Shown here: in pieces, positions 16,296 to 24,867 of the stretch | Layout: every line of letters starts with the position of its first letter | Numbering within the stretch: position 1 is the first letter of the stretch | Program-made: the position numbers and the translations under genes | Notes under the pieces: model-generated | Told to the model about the DNA's origin: nothing | Databases searched by the model: none | What the model saw: the letters and a program-made list of their open reading frames with translations, nothing else | NCBI GenBank assembly: GCA_003724325.1 | Contig: RHFD01000023.1 | Coordinates: forward strand, 1 to 37,488 | DNA from: Nitrosopumilus sp. D6 | GTDB lineage: Archaea > Thermoproteota > Nitrososphaeria > Nitrososphaerales > Nitrosopumilaceae | Direction of reading: 5' to 3' | Length of the DNA stretch: 37,488 bases

Positions 16296-16724
16296 CTATT
16301 TCACAATGACTACTGGCATTGCTGCAGTGTGTATCACATAGTTTGAAATGCTGCCAAAAATCATCTGCTTTGCAGAGCTTCTACCGCGTGAGCCCATCAC
16401 TATCATGTCGTGTTTGGGATTGCCGCGCGCAGTCTTGATTATAGTGTACCCTATCTCCCCCCTTGCAATCTTTTCCTTAAAGTCAATGGCGTTTTGGGCA
16501 GCAAGCACCTTTGCGGCATCCATGAATTTCTTCATCTGCGGACTAGGCTGATCATTTGAGCTGCCTTTCCCAAACTCTGAATGTGACTGCTCGTGTATAC
16601 AGTAGAGTCCAGTGATTGTAGAGCCGCACCCCCTTGCTATTGTTATGGCAGTCTCTAGCCCGCGAATAGAGTTCTTTGAGCCGTCTAGTGGCACTAGTAT
16701 CCTTGATATTTTTTTGCGGATCAC
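16296..16724 (-). CDS. Universal stress protein (UspA family)
   Basis: The UspA fold is shown by the N-terminal ILVPLDGS strand and the ATP-binding loop GSRGRSSAKQMIFGSISNYV near the C-terminus (G-2x-G-9x-GS). Such proteins bind ATP and often work as dimers under stress. The ORF track starts at ATG 16739, but a strong TATA-like TTTTTTAATG on the minus strand (about 16745-16753) lies only ~10 bases upstream of it and 25 bases before an in-frame GTG at 16724. I therefore favour GTG 16724. It ends tail to tail with msrA without a gap. Confidence 0.88.
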   Translation of the reverse strand: MIRKKISRILVPLDGSKNSIRGLETAITIARGCGSTITGLYCIHEQSHSEFGKGSSNDQPSPQMKKFMDAAKVLAAQNAIDFKEKIARGEIGYTIIKTARGNPKHDMIVMGSRGRSSAKQMIFGSISNYVIHTAAMPVVIVK

Positions 16725-16822
16725 ACCATGCCTCAACATTACGCATTAAAAAACATGACGGGTGTCTAATCACACATGCGATTAAAACCTGTCCATCTGC
16801 AATGTGGTTTCCTGCCAGGATG

Positions 16823-17737
16823 TCATATCTGTCCTTCTACAATCTTTCTGAGTCCAGAGCACCTGTTCCGAATGGTGACTTCTGTTACTCCGGATGCCGT
16901 AGATATCTCCTTTTGCGACTTTGTCTCGCCCGTACTTATACATGCAAGATACAATGCCGCAGCCGCAATCCCCATCGGATCCTTTCCTGCAACAATCCCC
17001 GTCTTTTTTGCCCTGTCTAGAATCATCACTGCCTTGCGCTTGCTCTTTTCTCCGAGTCCTGCAATGCTTGCGATGCGGGCGACTCCGCGTATTGGGTCTG
17101 CCACGGGCATCTTTAGATCCATCTCGCGAAATATCAGACGGTAGCACCGGGCCACATCCTTGCGCCGTATGTTTATTCCGTCTGCAATGTCATCTAGCGT
17201 CCTGGGAGTCCCGGTGTTTCTACATGATGCATAAAGACAGGCTGCCACAAGGCCTTGGATGGAGCGGCCGCGAACCAGCTTTTTTTCCATTGCCTTGCGG
17301 TATATGTATGCGGCCTTTTCAATCACGGCATCAGTAAGTGCAAGCTTGTCTTTTAACTTGTCCATCTCGCTGAGGGCATGGCGGAGGTTCCTGTCTGCAG
17401 ACGTGTGGGCATGACTGCGACTGTCCCATGTGCGCAGGCGCTCAATGGAGCTCTTCATACCTGCCGCAAGTGGCTTGCCAGTTGAATCCTTGTTTATAGA
17501 TCCGATCACAGTGGAGAGTCCCATATCGTGCATGGTCAGCGAGGTTCCTGCGCCCACGCGCGCGCGGTTCTCACCGTCTGCTGCAAACGATCTCCATTCT
17601 GCACCAGTATCTGCAATGTGATCAGAAATGACAAAGCCGCACTTGCTGCAGAACATCTCACCAGTGGTATCATCAGTTATCATTTTTTTGCTTCCACAGG
17701 CAGGACATTTTTCTGCAGTCATTGGACCTTTGAGCAT
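16823..17737 (-). CDS. tfb: Transcription initiation factor IIB (TFB)
   Basis: TFB recruits RNA polymerase to TBP-bound promoters. The zinc ribbon has Cys11, Cys14, Cys30 and Cys33 (CPACGSKK and CSKCG). The B-reader/linker region follows (EWRSFAADGENRARVGAGTSL, DMGLSTVIG), then two cyclin-like repeats, the first containing GRSIQGLVAACLYASCR and the second KDPMGIAAAALYLACI. The length of 304 residues is normal. ATG 17737 is preceded on the minus strand by AGGAATAAAAG about 29 bases upstream, itself a BRE/TATA-like element. Thaumarchaea often have several TFB copies; this may be one of them. Confidence 0.96.
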   Translation of the reverse strand: MLKGPMTAEKCPACGSKKMITDDTTGEMFCSKCGFVISDHIADTGAEWRSFAADGENRARVGAGTSLTMHDMGLSTVIGSINKDSTGKPLAAGMKSSIERLRTWDSRSHAHTSADRNLRHALSEMDKLKDKLALTDAVIEKAAYIYRKAMEKKLVRGRSIQGLVAACLYASCRNTGTPRTLDDIADGINIRRKDVARCYRLIFREMDLKMPVADPIRGVARIASIAGLGEKSKRKAVMILDRAKKTGIVAGKDPMGIAAAALYLACISTGETKSQKEISTASGVTEVTIRNRCSGLRKIVEGQI

Positions 17738-17796
17738 GTATTACTATAGTAGTTTGGCGCTTTTATTCCTTTTACCAATTCTACGCGTGTTTAGGT

Positions 17797-19173
17797 CTAG
17801 CTAATCTGCATCAGACAGTATGCAAACGAGGGCGTAAATGACGGGTACATTATATTTGATGCATCATCTACATGCTTTAGTCCTATCGAGTGGCCTATTT
17901 CATGCGTCATGACATGCTTTACACTCGAAATGTCATACAGCTGAAATGCCCCGTCACAATTATAGTCTCCAAGCGCCACCTCTACTGCACCCTTGCCTAT
18001 GTGGGCATGCCCTAGTACCCCCTCGCCAATGTCGCGCACCACCCACGTAATCCACACGTTTGCCTCGTATTTTTTCTCCGTGACTATAAACTCAAATCTG
18101 GCCTCCCTGTCTCTAATGTTGAATCTTTGCTCCTCCCAGTATGCAAGGGATTCCTCTAGTGTGCTTTTGTGGTCAAGTGGCAGCCCGCTTGGCTGCTCGT
18201 TTACGTACACTGTATAGTATATCACCATGACCTCGTCGATTATAGAAAACACGGGATCTGGAAACCCGGTGGCAGCCTTTGCAACCTCTTCTTCAAAGTT
18301 CCATTTTTTATAGTCGCGCAGAAACTTTTTGATGACATCCTCGCTGGGATTTGGATATTCAATGTACCGCTTTTCCTTGTCTACTGCCCTTGTAACCTCT
18401 CTCACGTACTTTTTGAAGAGATCCGTCTCGCGCTTTACGTCCTCTGATGTCTTTGTGACCACATATTGAATGTTTTCAGTATTTATCAAGTGGTGGATTA
18501 GGGGTACAAGCTCTGCATCCCCTGCCCCTTTTGCCCACACGGCTGCCCCATCCCGTACAGATTCCAGAGTCCCGGGATCATCTAGCGCAGATACCTGCAC
18601 TACACCTTGCACCAGCAGATACTCTAGGGCCGACCCAAACTCTGAATCATTTATCGCTCCGTCAAGCCATGCTGATGCAGTACCTCTTGCCCAGTCCGGG
18701 ATAGTAGCAGAGTACACCTTGCTGTCTGTAGGTTTTGGAGTGGGGATGTATGGATATTTTGTGATTACCTTTTCTGCAAACTCTTTATAGTTTCTGACAG
18801 TGGTGCTGTTGGGGTCTAGCTCGTATGCCTTTTCAAAGTATGAGAGCGCCTCTTGATACTCTCCCAAATTGCCAAATCCCAGCCCCATTCCAGTCAGAGC
18901 CGTGACATCATCTGGCCTGTACTGGAGTATCGTAAAGAACTGCTCTAGTGAGTCAGGATGCCTGCCAACATTACTGTATGCAATGCCCTTTTTTTCCAGC
19001 GCATCAAAATTATTGGGAATCTCCTCTAGTATCTGGTCATAGAGACTAATGGCCTCGGGATACTCGCCTTTTTTAAAATGCATGCCTGCCTCTGCAAACC
19101 ATTCCTCTGGTGTTTGCGCAAACGCGGGAGTCGTGCACGTCAGGACAAGCGCCATGATAAGGACATACCTCAT
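17797..19173 (-). CDS. Secreted TPR protein with matrixin-like zinc metalloprotease domain
   Basis: A signal peptide (MALVLTCTTPAFAQ) is followed by about three TPRs (residues ~25-135), then a thaumarchaeal Trp-rich unit (IPDWARGTASAWLDGAINDS) also seen in the protein at 14774. A long middle region leads to a C-terminal protease domain with the zinc motif HEIGHSIGLKH (His424, Glu425, His428, His434) and a Met-turn SNIMYP, as in matrixins and related metzincins. It should act outside the cell. ATG 19173 lies about 26 bases after a minus-strand GTAAAATATGG. TPRs joined to an exported metzincin in one chain are unusual. The substrate is unknown. Confidence 0.85.
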   Translation of the reverse strand: MRYVLIMALVLTCTTPAFAQTPEEWFAEAGMHFKKGEYPEAISLYDQILEEIPNNFDALEKKGIAYSNVGRHPDSLEQFFTILQYRPDDVTALTGMGLGFGNLGEYQEALSYFEKAYELDPNSTTVRNYKEFAEKVITKYPYIPTPKPTDSKVYSATIPDWARGTASAWLDGAINDSEFGSALEYLLVQGVVQVSALDDPGTLESVRDGAAVWAKGAGDAELVPLIHHLINTENIQYVVTKTSEDVKRETDLFKKYVREVTRAVDKEKRYIEYPNPSEDVIKKFLRDYKKWNFEEEVAKAATGFPDPVFSIIDEVMVIYYTVYVNEQPSGLPLDHKSTLEESLAYWEEQRFNIRDREARFEFIVTEKKYEANVWITWVVRDIGEGVLGHAHIGKGAVEVALGDYNCDGAFQLYDISSVKHVMTHEIGHSIGLKHVDDASNIMYPSFTPSFAYCLMQIS

Positions 19174-19384
19174 GGCATGTATGGGTATTCTTCCATATTT
19201 TACATTATGCCCAATTCCAAAAGTTTGGAATGAAAATACGCTATATTTGGGGCTGGCGCAGTGCTGCTAGGCAGACCAAAACCAATGCAGAAAATCTCCA
19301 GACCTGGATGCCTGCAAGGCCTATACTGTCCCGTCATGTTTGCCTTGAAAATCTTTAATTCATGCCCTCACTTTTATCCATATA

Positions 19385-19702
19385 ATGACTAGAATCGGGA
19401 CGGGAGACAAACTCTATACGCTACGCCAAGAGATTCAAAGACTCCACGGCGACCTTGGGAAACTAGGCAAACCAGAAGACATGCCAGAACTCATCACATC
19501 TGCAAACATGCTCCGGGCAAACGAGCATCTCTCAGAGACTGGCAGCAAACAGACCGAACTGCTAGATGCCTATTCCAGATACTGCGAGACACTTGAGGAG
19601 ATGCTGCTGGCAGTATTTGAGATTCAAAACGATCTCAAGGATATCCTAAAAGAGCAGTCAAAACTAATCCGCAAAAAACGCCCAAAAAAGCATCCTAGAT
19701 GA
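19385..19702 (+). CDS. Small helical (coiled-coil-like) hypothetical protein
   Basis: A 105-residue soluble protein, mostly charged helix (LYTLRQEIQRLHGDLGKL and ETLEEMLLAVFEIQNDLKDILKEQ) with a very basic end (KKRPKKHPR). I do not recognise the family. ATG 19385 lies 28 bases after a CTTTAATTC element, so it is probably leaderless. Its last eight bases overlap the end of the convergent birA gene. Confidence 0.7.
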   Translation: MTRIGTGDKLYTLRQEIQRLHGDLGKLGKPEDMPELITSANMLRANEHLSETGSKQTELLDAYSRYCETLEEMLLAVFEIQNDLKDILKEQSKLIRKKRPKKHPR

Positions 19703-20660
19703 GATCGCCTGCAGCCACTCTCGTACCTCCAACTACAAGGGCCCCGTCCCCGTCAATTCTTGATGCGATCCCAGATACGATGCCGCTTTGAGTATCCACT
19801 CTTACCTTGCTGCCTATGGTAGATGATCTCTTGCTCCACTCTGATACAATGTGATCCGTATTGTTGTCGTGCAGCTCATCGTAGATTTGCTCCAATTCTC
19901 TCAAAAATGCCTGCACCAACACTACTGGTTTAGAGTCCGAGTCAAGTGATGCGGCGCCATAAAATCCCGGGACTCCTTCAAGCTTCTCTTCTATAATACT
20001 TGCATCAACGTTATAGTTTATCCCTGCCCCCACAATCATCGAGCCAATGCGGTTTGATTCAAGTGATGCATCAACTAGGATTCCTGCCACTTTTTTTCCG
20101 TTTATGGTAACGTCATTTGGCCACCGCAGCTCGGGATGTACTCCAAGCGCCTTTTCTACTGCGACAGACAATGCAAGTGACACTGCAACGGGAAACAGGG
20201 TCATCACAGAGACATCAAACTTTGGATACAGCACTACAGAGAGCCATATCCCGCCGCGCATAGATACCCATCTCTTGGCAGAGCGCCCGCGCCCGCCTGT
20301 CTGCTCTGCTGCTATGATTACTGCGCCATCCATGTCAGGTGCTGCAAGCTTGCGCGCCTCATCCTGGGTAGATTCTGCTATATCCATATAGTATGCCTTT
20401 TGTCCGACAAATCTGGTCTGCAGTCCCGCAGTCACCTCCCACGGGTATGGCCTGTCAGTATTGCCTGCAAGGCGGTATCCGAGTTTTTGACTAGACTCTA
20501 CAGTATATCCTAATTCTTGAATCTTTTTGATATGCTTCCAGACTGCTACTCTACTCATCCTCATGACATCGCTGAGATCCTGACCTGAAAGATACTCTGT
20601 ACTGTGGCTTTGCAAAAATCGCAGCACCCTGAGCAGGCCTGACTCCTCTGAACTATACAT
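19695..20660 (-). CDS. birA: Biotin--[acetyl-CoA carboxylase] ligase with N-terminal HTH
   Basis: The enzyme attaches biotin to the carboxyl-carrier protein of acetyl-CoA/propionyl-CoA carboxylase, the CO2-fixing enzyme of the thaumarchaeal 3-hydroxypropionate/4-hydroxybutyrate cycle. The N-terminal ~65 residues form a helix-turn-helix (LSGQDLSDVMRMSRVAVWKHIK), the middle holds the ligase motif GGRGRSAKRW and LRWPNDVTINGKKVAGIL, and a small C-terminal SH3-like domain ends the protein. The HTH suggests that it may also repress biotin genes. ATG 20660 follows the upstream gene by two bases, so they share an operon. Confidence 0.93.
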   Translation of the reverse strand: MYSSEESGLLRVLRFLQSHSTEYLSGQDLSDVMRMSRVAVWKHIKKIQELGYTVESSQKLGYRLAGNTDRPYPWEVTAGLQTRFVGQKAYYMDIAESTQDEARKLAAPDMDGAVIIAAEQTGGRGRSAKRWVSMRGGIWLSVVLYPKFDVSVMTLFPVAVSLALSVAVEKALGVHPELRWPNDVTINGKKVAGILVDASLESNRIGSMIVGAGINYNVDASIIEEKLEGVPGFYGAASLDSDSKPVVLVQAFLRELEQIYDELHDNNTDHIVSEWSKRSSTIGSKVRVDTQSGIVSGIASRIDGDGALVVGGTRVAAGDLI

Positions 20661-20662
20661 GA

Positions 20663-21133
20663 CTAGAACCCAATATCAAAGTCAAAGTCCCCTGCACCGG
20701 GATCTGCATCAGACATATCTGGGAGAAAGTCTGCCGCTGTCGCCCCGATCAAACCAAACATCAAACCAAACATGGCCATATCCATGACTCCAAAGAACAT
20801 CATCATGGGAATAGACGACTTGTTCTCATCCATTACTTGTTTTAGACCCTCCTTGTTGCCAGTCTTGTATATGGCAGCCATCTTGCCCCACCCATCCTTT
20901 AATCCTACCATGCAGGTATCTACCTCTTTTTTTCCGGCATCAGTAGGCACTATCTCTATCTTTGTCCCAAGCCACCCCTTTCTCTCCTCTACCCTGATGA
21001 GCCCGGAATCTTCTAGGCGGCGCAGTATCGAGTCCAGCTCTTTTGGATTAATCCCTACAGTCCTCTGAATCTTTCCAAACTTGCTTATTCCGTGATTTAT
21101 CGCCCCTAATACCATCATGTCATGCGAGTCCAT
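20663..21133 (-). CDS. Winged-helix protein with hydrophobic C-terminal segment
   Basis: The first ~80 residues resemble a MarR/PadR-like winged helix (IQRTVGINPKELDSILRRLEDSGLIRVEERKG). A linker is followed by a very Met/Phe/Gly-rich hydrophobic stretch (MMMFFGVMDMAMFGLMFGLIG), probably a membrane helix, and an acidic Asp/Gly tail. It could be a membrane-tethered regulator. ATG 21133 lies about 26 bases after a minus-strand TTTTTTAACC. birA begins two bases after its stop, so it may regulate or sense biotin or lipid status; that is only context. Confidence 0.7.
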   Translation of the reverse strand: MDSHDMMVLGAINHGISKFGKIQRTVGINPKELDSILRRLEDSGLIRVEERKGWLGTKIEIVPTDAGKKEVDTCMVGLKDGWGKMAAIYKTGNKEGLKQVMDENKSSIPMMMFFGVMDMAMFGLMFGLIGATAADFLPDMSDADPGAGDFDFDIGF

Positions 21134-21199
21134 AATGTGTGGTATTTGTAGTGGTTAAAAAATCTTTGATATGGTTATATTTCATGTATCTGTGAGTAT

Positions 21200-21595
21200 A
21201 TGGTGGACGATCAAAAGATCCGGAAAATTCTGGCACTACACAAGATAGCAGTAGTGGGCATGTCGCGTGACCCCTCAAAGGCGGCGCACTATGTCCCCAA
21301 GTATCTGCAAGAAAACGGCTATGAGATAGTGCCGGTAAATCCCGCAGCAGAAAAGATTCTAGGACTCAAATGTTATGACTCTATACTGTCTGTGAATGCT
21401 GATATAGTCGAGATATTCAGGCCATCAGAACTAGTGCTATCTTTTGTACAAGATGCGATAAAAATCAGACCAAAGGTGATATGGCTACAAGAGGGAATAC
21501 ACAGCAAACAGGCAGAAAATCTCGCAAGAGAAAATAAAATAGACATGGTATATGACAGATGCATGATGGCAGAGCACAAGAGGCTGTGCGCATGA
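21200..21595 (+). CDS. CoA-binding (YccU-like) Rossmann protein
   Basis: The 131-residue protein matches the small CoA-binding family: IAVVGMSRDPSKAAHYVPKYLQ near residues 16-37, EIVPVNP near 42, and the VIWLQEGIHSKQA block near 94-106. These proteins bind CoA in a Rossmann-like fold; the physiological role is not established. ATG 21200 follows a GGTTATATTTC element by about 23 bases. The next gene overlaps its stop as ATGA, so the two are translationally coupled. Confidence 0.85.
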   Translation: MVDDQKIRKILALHKIAVVGMSRDPSKAAHYVPKYLQENGYEIVPVNPAAEKILGLKCYDSILSVNADIVEIFRPSELVLSFVQDAIKIRPKVIWLQEGIHSKQAENLARENKIDMVYDRCMMAEHKRLCA

Positions 21596-21930
21596 GCTTT
21601 GATGAGTTTTGCGGCGAGATTGAAAACCTTGCCAAAAAGTACGGCAGAGACATGCCGGTAAAAGTAGAGCAGAATCCCCGGCGCGAGATTGCAAAGGTGT
21701 ACGGACCACACATTACTCCAGTTGAGATGGCAAAAGACGGCCTTGATGGCATCTCGGAGCTTGCCTCTGATGTGGCAGAGCACCATCCCCACTGGGGGAT
21801 TATCTCTGGCTGCTCTAGCATACTAGATACACTACTAGAGCGGTGGGACGACTCGCTGACTGGTGAGGATCTCTCGCAGATACGCTGGGATCTTGAGAGG
21901 ATTAGCAGGGCGCTCGAATCTCAGAAATGA
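21592..21930 (+). CDS. Hypothetical protein coupled to the CoA-binding protein
   Basis: Starting at the ATG that overlaps the previous stop (ATGA), this gives 112 residues of mainly helical, acidic protein (DEFCGEIENLAKKYGRDMP at the N-terminus). The ORF track starts 33 bases earlier inside the preceding gene. I do not recognise the family. The four-base overlap points to joint function with the CoA-binding protein. Confidence 0.7.
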   Translation: MSFDEFCGEIENLAKKYGRDMPVKVEQNPRREIAKVYGPHITPVEMAKDGLDGISELASDVAEHHPHWGIISGCSSILDTLLERWDDSLTGEDLSQIRWDLERISRALESQK

Positions 21931-21976
21931 TATGTGTACCATAGCTGTATAATTAGTAGTGTGTATAGTGGTATGT

Positions 21977-23131
21977 GTGCAAAACTCGCAGGAGATCCGG
22001 CGCGCAATACTAGCAAAGTGGCACGAATCACTATCTCAGTACGGCAATCTCTTCTCTGCTGATTCCATAAGCGGCTCTACTCCGCCGTCAGTCTTTGTGG
22101 GCTCTTTTAACTATCCAAAGGTGTTTGCAGGCCCAATGGTGCCGCCCATCCACGGGGATACGAGTTTATTTGATAGCCCGGAGATGTGGAAGGGTAAGAC
22201 ACTCGAAGAGATTGTAAACTTTAGGCTCAATCTGGTACGCGGGACACGGGCAGTCCCTGTAAATCAGACAGACGGGAGATACATTGAGTCTCTTCAAGAG
22301 GTGGCAATGTCATCCCGGCCTGCAGATTCAGAGCTGACCTTTGAGAGAGCACCATCTAAAATAATATCACTTGACGGGTATAGCGCCCCATCAGGCCCTG
22401 CAGCACCTGTAAAGACTGTTAAATTCTCTGACACGCCATCCCTCAGAGCAGTTGAAAAGGCGTTTTATGATCGTGACATGTCTGCACAGGATGCAGTGAT
22501 GAGCTTGTATAATTCCGGAGTAGACATGTCTAGAATACAGAGATGCTTTAGCATTGGAATGCTGGGGCAAAAAAGAAGACTCGTTCCTACGCGCTGGAGC
22601 ATTACTGCTACTGATGATATAGTATCAAAGTCTTTGGTGTGTGAGATACTTGATTATTCTGTGATTGACTCGTGTCAAGTGTTTTCATATTCACACTTGG
22701 GAAATGTCTTTTGTATAGTACTGTTTCCACACAGATGGGTCTATGAGATGATAGAGGCGTGGTACTCTGGTGGGATACTTGGGTTTGGCTCTGACTCTGA
22801 GGATGCCCGTGGAATAGACCACAAACCTGCAATTGCAGGCGCGTACCATGCTGCAAGGCTGGCAGTCGCAGAATATCTTGCAAGGATAAAACTGCAGGCA
22901 GGAGTGATAATACTCCGGGAGATACGGCCAGAGTATGCCATCCCAGTAGGTGTGTGGCAGATACGTGAAGGAATTAGAGAGGCAATGCGACAAAAGCCAG
23001 TTATACCTGATAATTTTGAGGATGCGCTAAATATGGCATCTAGTAAAACTAGCATTAGTAAATCAGAATGGCTATCACATGGGCGAATTCTAAAAATGTT
23101 GAGGCAAAAGAGCATCTCTGACTTTTTTTAA
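21977..23131 (+). CDS. nreA: NreA-like DNA repair protein with PCNA-interacting tail
   Basis: The protein contains the archaeal NreA core: PPSVFVGSFNYPKVFAGPM, then HGDTSLFDSPEMWKGK and EEIVNFRLNLVRG, and ends in QKSISDFF, a PCNA-interacting (PIP) box at the extreme C-terminus. NreA proteins act in DNA-damage tolerance in archaea, likely at PCNA. The N-terminal Cys-rich zinc finger seen in other NreA proteins is absent. I prefer GTG 21977, 27 bases after a CTGTATAATTA element, over the GTG at 21959. The gene stands alone between the CoA-binding pair and the LOG-like gene. Confidence 0.88.
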   Translation: MQNSQEIRRAILAKWHESLSQYGNLFSADSISGSTPPSVFVGSFNYPKVFAGPMVPPIHGDTSLFDSPEMWKGKTLEEIVNFRLNLVRGTRAVPVNQTDGRYIESLQEVAMSSRPADSELTFERAPSKIISLDGYSAPSGPAAPVKTVKFSDTPSLRAVEKAFYDRDMSAQDAVMSLYNSGVDMSRIQRCFSIGMLGQKRRLVPTRWSITATDDIVSKSLVCEILDYSVIDSCQVFSYSHLGNVFCIVLFPHRWVYEMIEAWYSGGILGFGSDSEDARGIDHKPAIAGAYHAARLAVAEYLARIKLQAGVIILREIRPEYAIPVGVWQIREGIREAMRQKPVIPDNFEDALNMASSKTSISKSEWLSHGRILKMLRQKSISDFF

Positions 23132-23176
23132 TCTGATATGAAAAGATTTTTCAAACCCGTTTTTTTACTATACTGT

Positions 23177-23689
23177 ATGGGAAAGAGACTCCAGATACTA
23201 GTAATTGGTAATAACACCCGTGGATGTACCTCTAAACATGAGGATCTTGCATATCAGACTGGCGCAGAGATAGCAAGATCCGGCTCTGTCCTAGTGACTG
23301 GCGGTCTTGGAGGGGTGATGAGTGCCGCCTCGCACGGGGCGCATGATGCAGGCGGCCTTGTGGTGGGCATAATCCCCCAGGATGATGCCTCACATGCAAA
23401 CGAGTTTTGCGATATAGTGATTCCCACCGGCATGGGCCTGACTAGAGACTTTCTCAACGCTCTCAGTTCAGATGGTGTGATTATAATAGGCGGCGGCTCT
23501 GGCACGCTTTCAGAGGCATGCGCAGCCTATATGAGCAAAAAGCCAATGGTCGCTTTACGTCACATCAAGAGTATTGTAGACCCCTACATTGACCAATACC
23601 TTGATCATCGCAAACTCGTAAAAATAATTGGAGTAGACACACCAAAAGAGGCAGTCCAAATAATTTTAAATCTGACATCATCTCATTGA
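23177..23689 (+). CDS. LOG-like / TIGR00725-type nucleotide-binding protein
   Basis: A Rossmann-like lysine-decarboxylase/LOG-superfamily protein of about 170 residues: ILVIGNNTRG at the N-terminus, VTGGLGGVMSAASHGAHDAGG as the nucleotide-binding turn, and GGGSGTLSEACAAY in place of the PGGxGT motif. LOG proteins remove ribose phosphate from nucleotides; the TIGR00725 branch has been called a molybdenum-cofactor carrier. The precise activity is uncertain. I start at ATG 23177; the ORF track begins at an ATG 39 bases upstream. The stop overlaps the convergent dehydrogenase gene by 12 bases. Confidence 0.82.
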   Translation: MGKRLQILVIGNNTRGCTSKHEDLAYQTGAEIARSGSVLVTGGLGGVMSAASHGAHDAGGLVVGIIPQDDASHANEFCDIVIPTGMGLTRDFLNALSSDGVIIIGGGSGTLSEACAAYMSKKPMVALRHIKSIVDPYIDQYLDHRKLVKIIGVDTPKEAVQIILNLTSSH

Positions 23690-24817
23690 TAGTAATAGCG
23701 GATCAGGCCTGTAAAACTCTCCATGCTTTGCCGCAAGTTTTTCCAACTCTGATACTATTGTATTAATCCCCACGTCTTTTGCAGTCTCAAAGAGTGGTTT
23801 TTTGAGGCCCAGTCCCAGCCGGGCTGCCTTTTCAATCTCTTCAATGTCACTTGCCTTGTTTGTGACAAGCCAGGCGGCGTTGTTTGTAATGTTTGCCACT
23901 AGCTGTATGGGATCACACCTTGATGCAATCTCTTCAGAGAGGGCCACTCGCTCGTATTTATCATCAGAGTACGTATAGTATCCTTTACCTGACTTTTGTC
24001 CCAGCTTTTTCCCCTCAAACATCTCACCTACTATATGGTGCGGATTGATTACCTTTTTGTCGCGCTGGTACATCTCTACTGTGGCCTTGTGAATAACATC
24101 CATTCCGGTAAAGTCTGCCAGCTCAAATATTCCCATGGGAAATCCCATCTTGAACTTTACTGCAGAGTCCACCTCTTCCAAAGTGGCACCTGTCCTGTCC
24201 CGGAGATAGCATGCCTCGTGCACCATTGGAATAAAGAGTCTGTTTATGATGAATCCCGGAACGTCTCTTCTGCATATTACTGCCTGTTTACCTATAGTTT
24301 CTACAAATTTTACAGTCATGTCAGTAATCTCTGTTGCCGTCTTTTCCCCGGGTATTATCTCTACTAGCTTCATTAATTGGGGCGGGTTGAAAAAGTGGAT
24401 TCCAATAAACTTTTCAGGCCTAGACATGGTGCCTGCAATCTCTGTGATCGGAAGCGTACTTGTATTTGATGCAAAGACAGTCCTCTCATCTGCAACAGAG
24501 TCAAGCTCTGCATAGACTTTTTTCTTTAGCTCCATTATCTCTGGCACCACCTCTATTACCATGTCTGCCCCCACCACTGCATCCTTTAAATCCACGACGG
24601 GCCTTATCTTCTCTAATATTGTCCTTGATTCCTGGGGTGAAATCTTTTCTTTAGAGACCATCTTTTCTAGACTCCACTGAATCTTTTCCATGGCGCGATC
24701 CAAGTATTCCTGTTTAATGTCCCGGAGTGTCACATTGTACCCTGCCATTGCAGAGACCTGGGCTATCCCGTGGCCCATCACACCAGAGCCAAGCACTGCA
24801 ATGTCTCTAATTTCCAC
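23678..24817 (-). CDS. 3-hydroxyacyl-CoA (3-hydroxybutyryl-CoA) dehydrogenase
   Basis: An N-terminal Rossmann domain with GSGVMGHGIAQVSAMAGY (residues ~10-27) is followed by the catalytic region FIGIHFFNPPQLMKLVEII and the C-terminal helical domain (PGFIINRLFIPMVHEA). The 379-residue size fits a single-function dehydrogenase with an extra C-terminal helical piece. It oxidises 3-hydroxybutyryl-CoA to acetoacetyl-CoA with NAD; in ammonia-oxidising archaea this step returns acetyl-CoA in the 3-hydroxypropionate/4-hydroxybutyrate CO2-fixation cycle. The start is GTG 24817, about 24 bases after a TATA box shared with the divergent zinc-finger gene. It ends over the LOG-like gene. Confidence 0.92.
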   Translation of the reverse strand: MEIRDIAVLGSGVMGHGIAQVSAMAGYNVTLRDIKQEYLDRAMEKIQWSLEKMVSKEKISPQESRTILEKIRPVVDLKDAVVGADMVIEVVPEIMELKKKVYAELDSVADERTVFASNTSTLPITEIAGTMSRPEKFIGIHFFNPPQLMKLVEIIPGEKTATEITDMTVKFVETIGKQAVICRRDVPGFIINRLFIPMVHEACYLRDRTGATLEEVDSAVKFKMGFPMGIFELADFTGMDVIHKATVEMYQRDKKVINPHHIVGEMFEGKKLGQKSGKGYYTYSDDKYERVALSEEIASRCDPIQLVANITNNAAWLVTNKASDIEEIEKAARLGLGLKKPLFETAKDVGINTIVSELEKLAAKHGEFYRPDPLLLSMR

Positions 24818-24835
24818 ACGACTATCTCCCCGTAT

Positions 24836-24846
24836 CCTTTATAATG
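24836..24846. promoter_or_regulatory. Near-symmetric TATA box between two divergent leaderless genes
   Basis: CCTTTATAATG reads as a TATA box on both strands. Its centre is about 27 bases before GTG 24868 (plus) and 24 bases before GTG 24817 (minus). No other strong TATA element lies in the 50-base gap. Confidence 0.6.
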
Positions 24847-24867
24847 TATTTCTAACCCGATAATATC

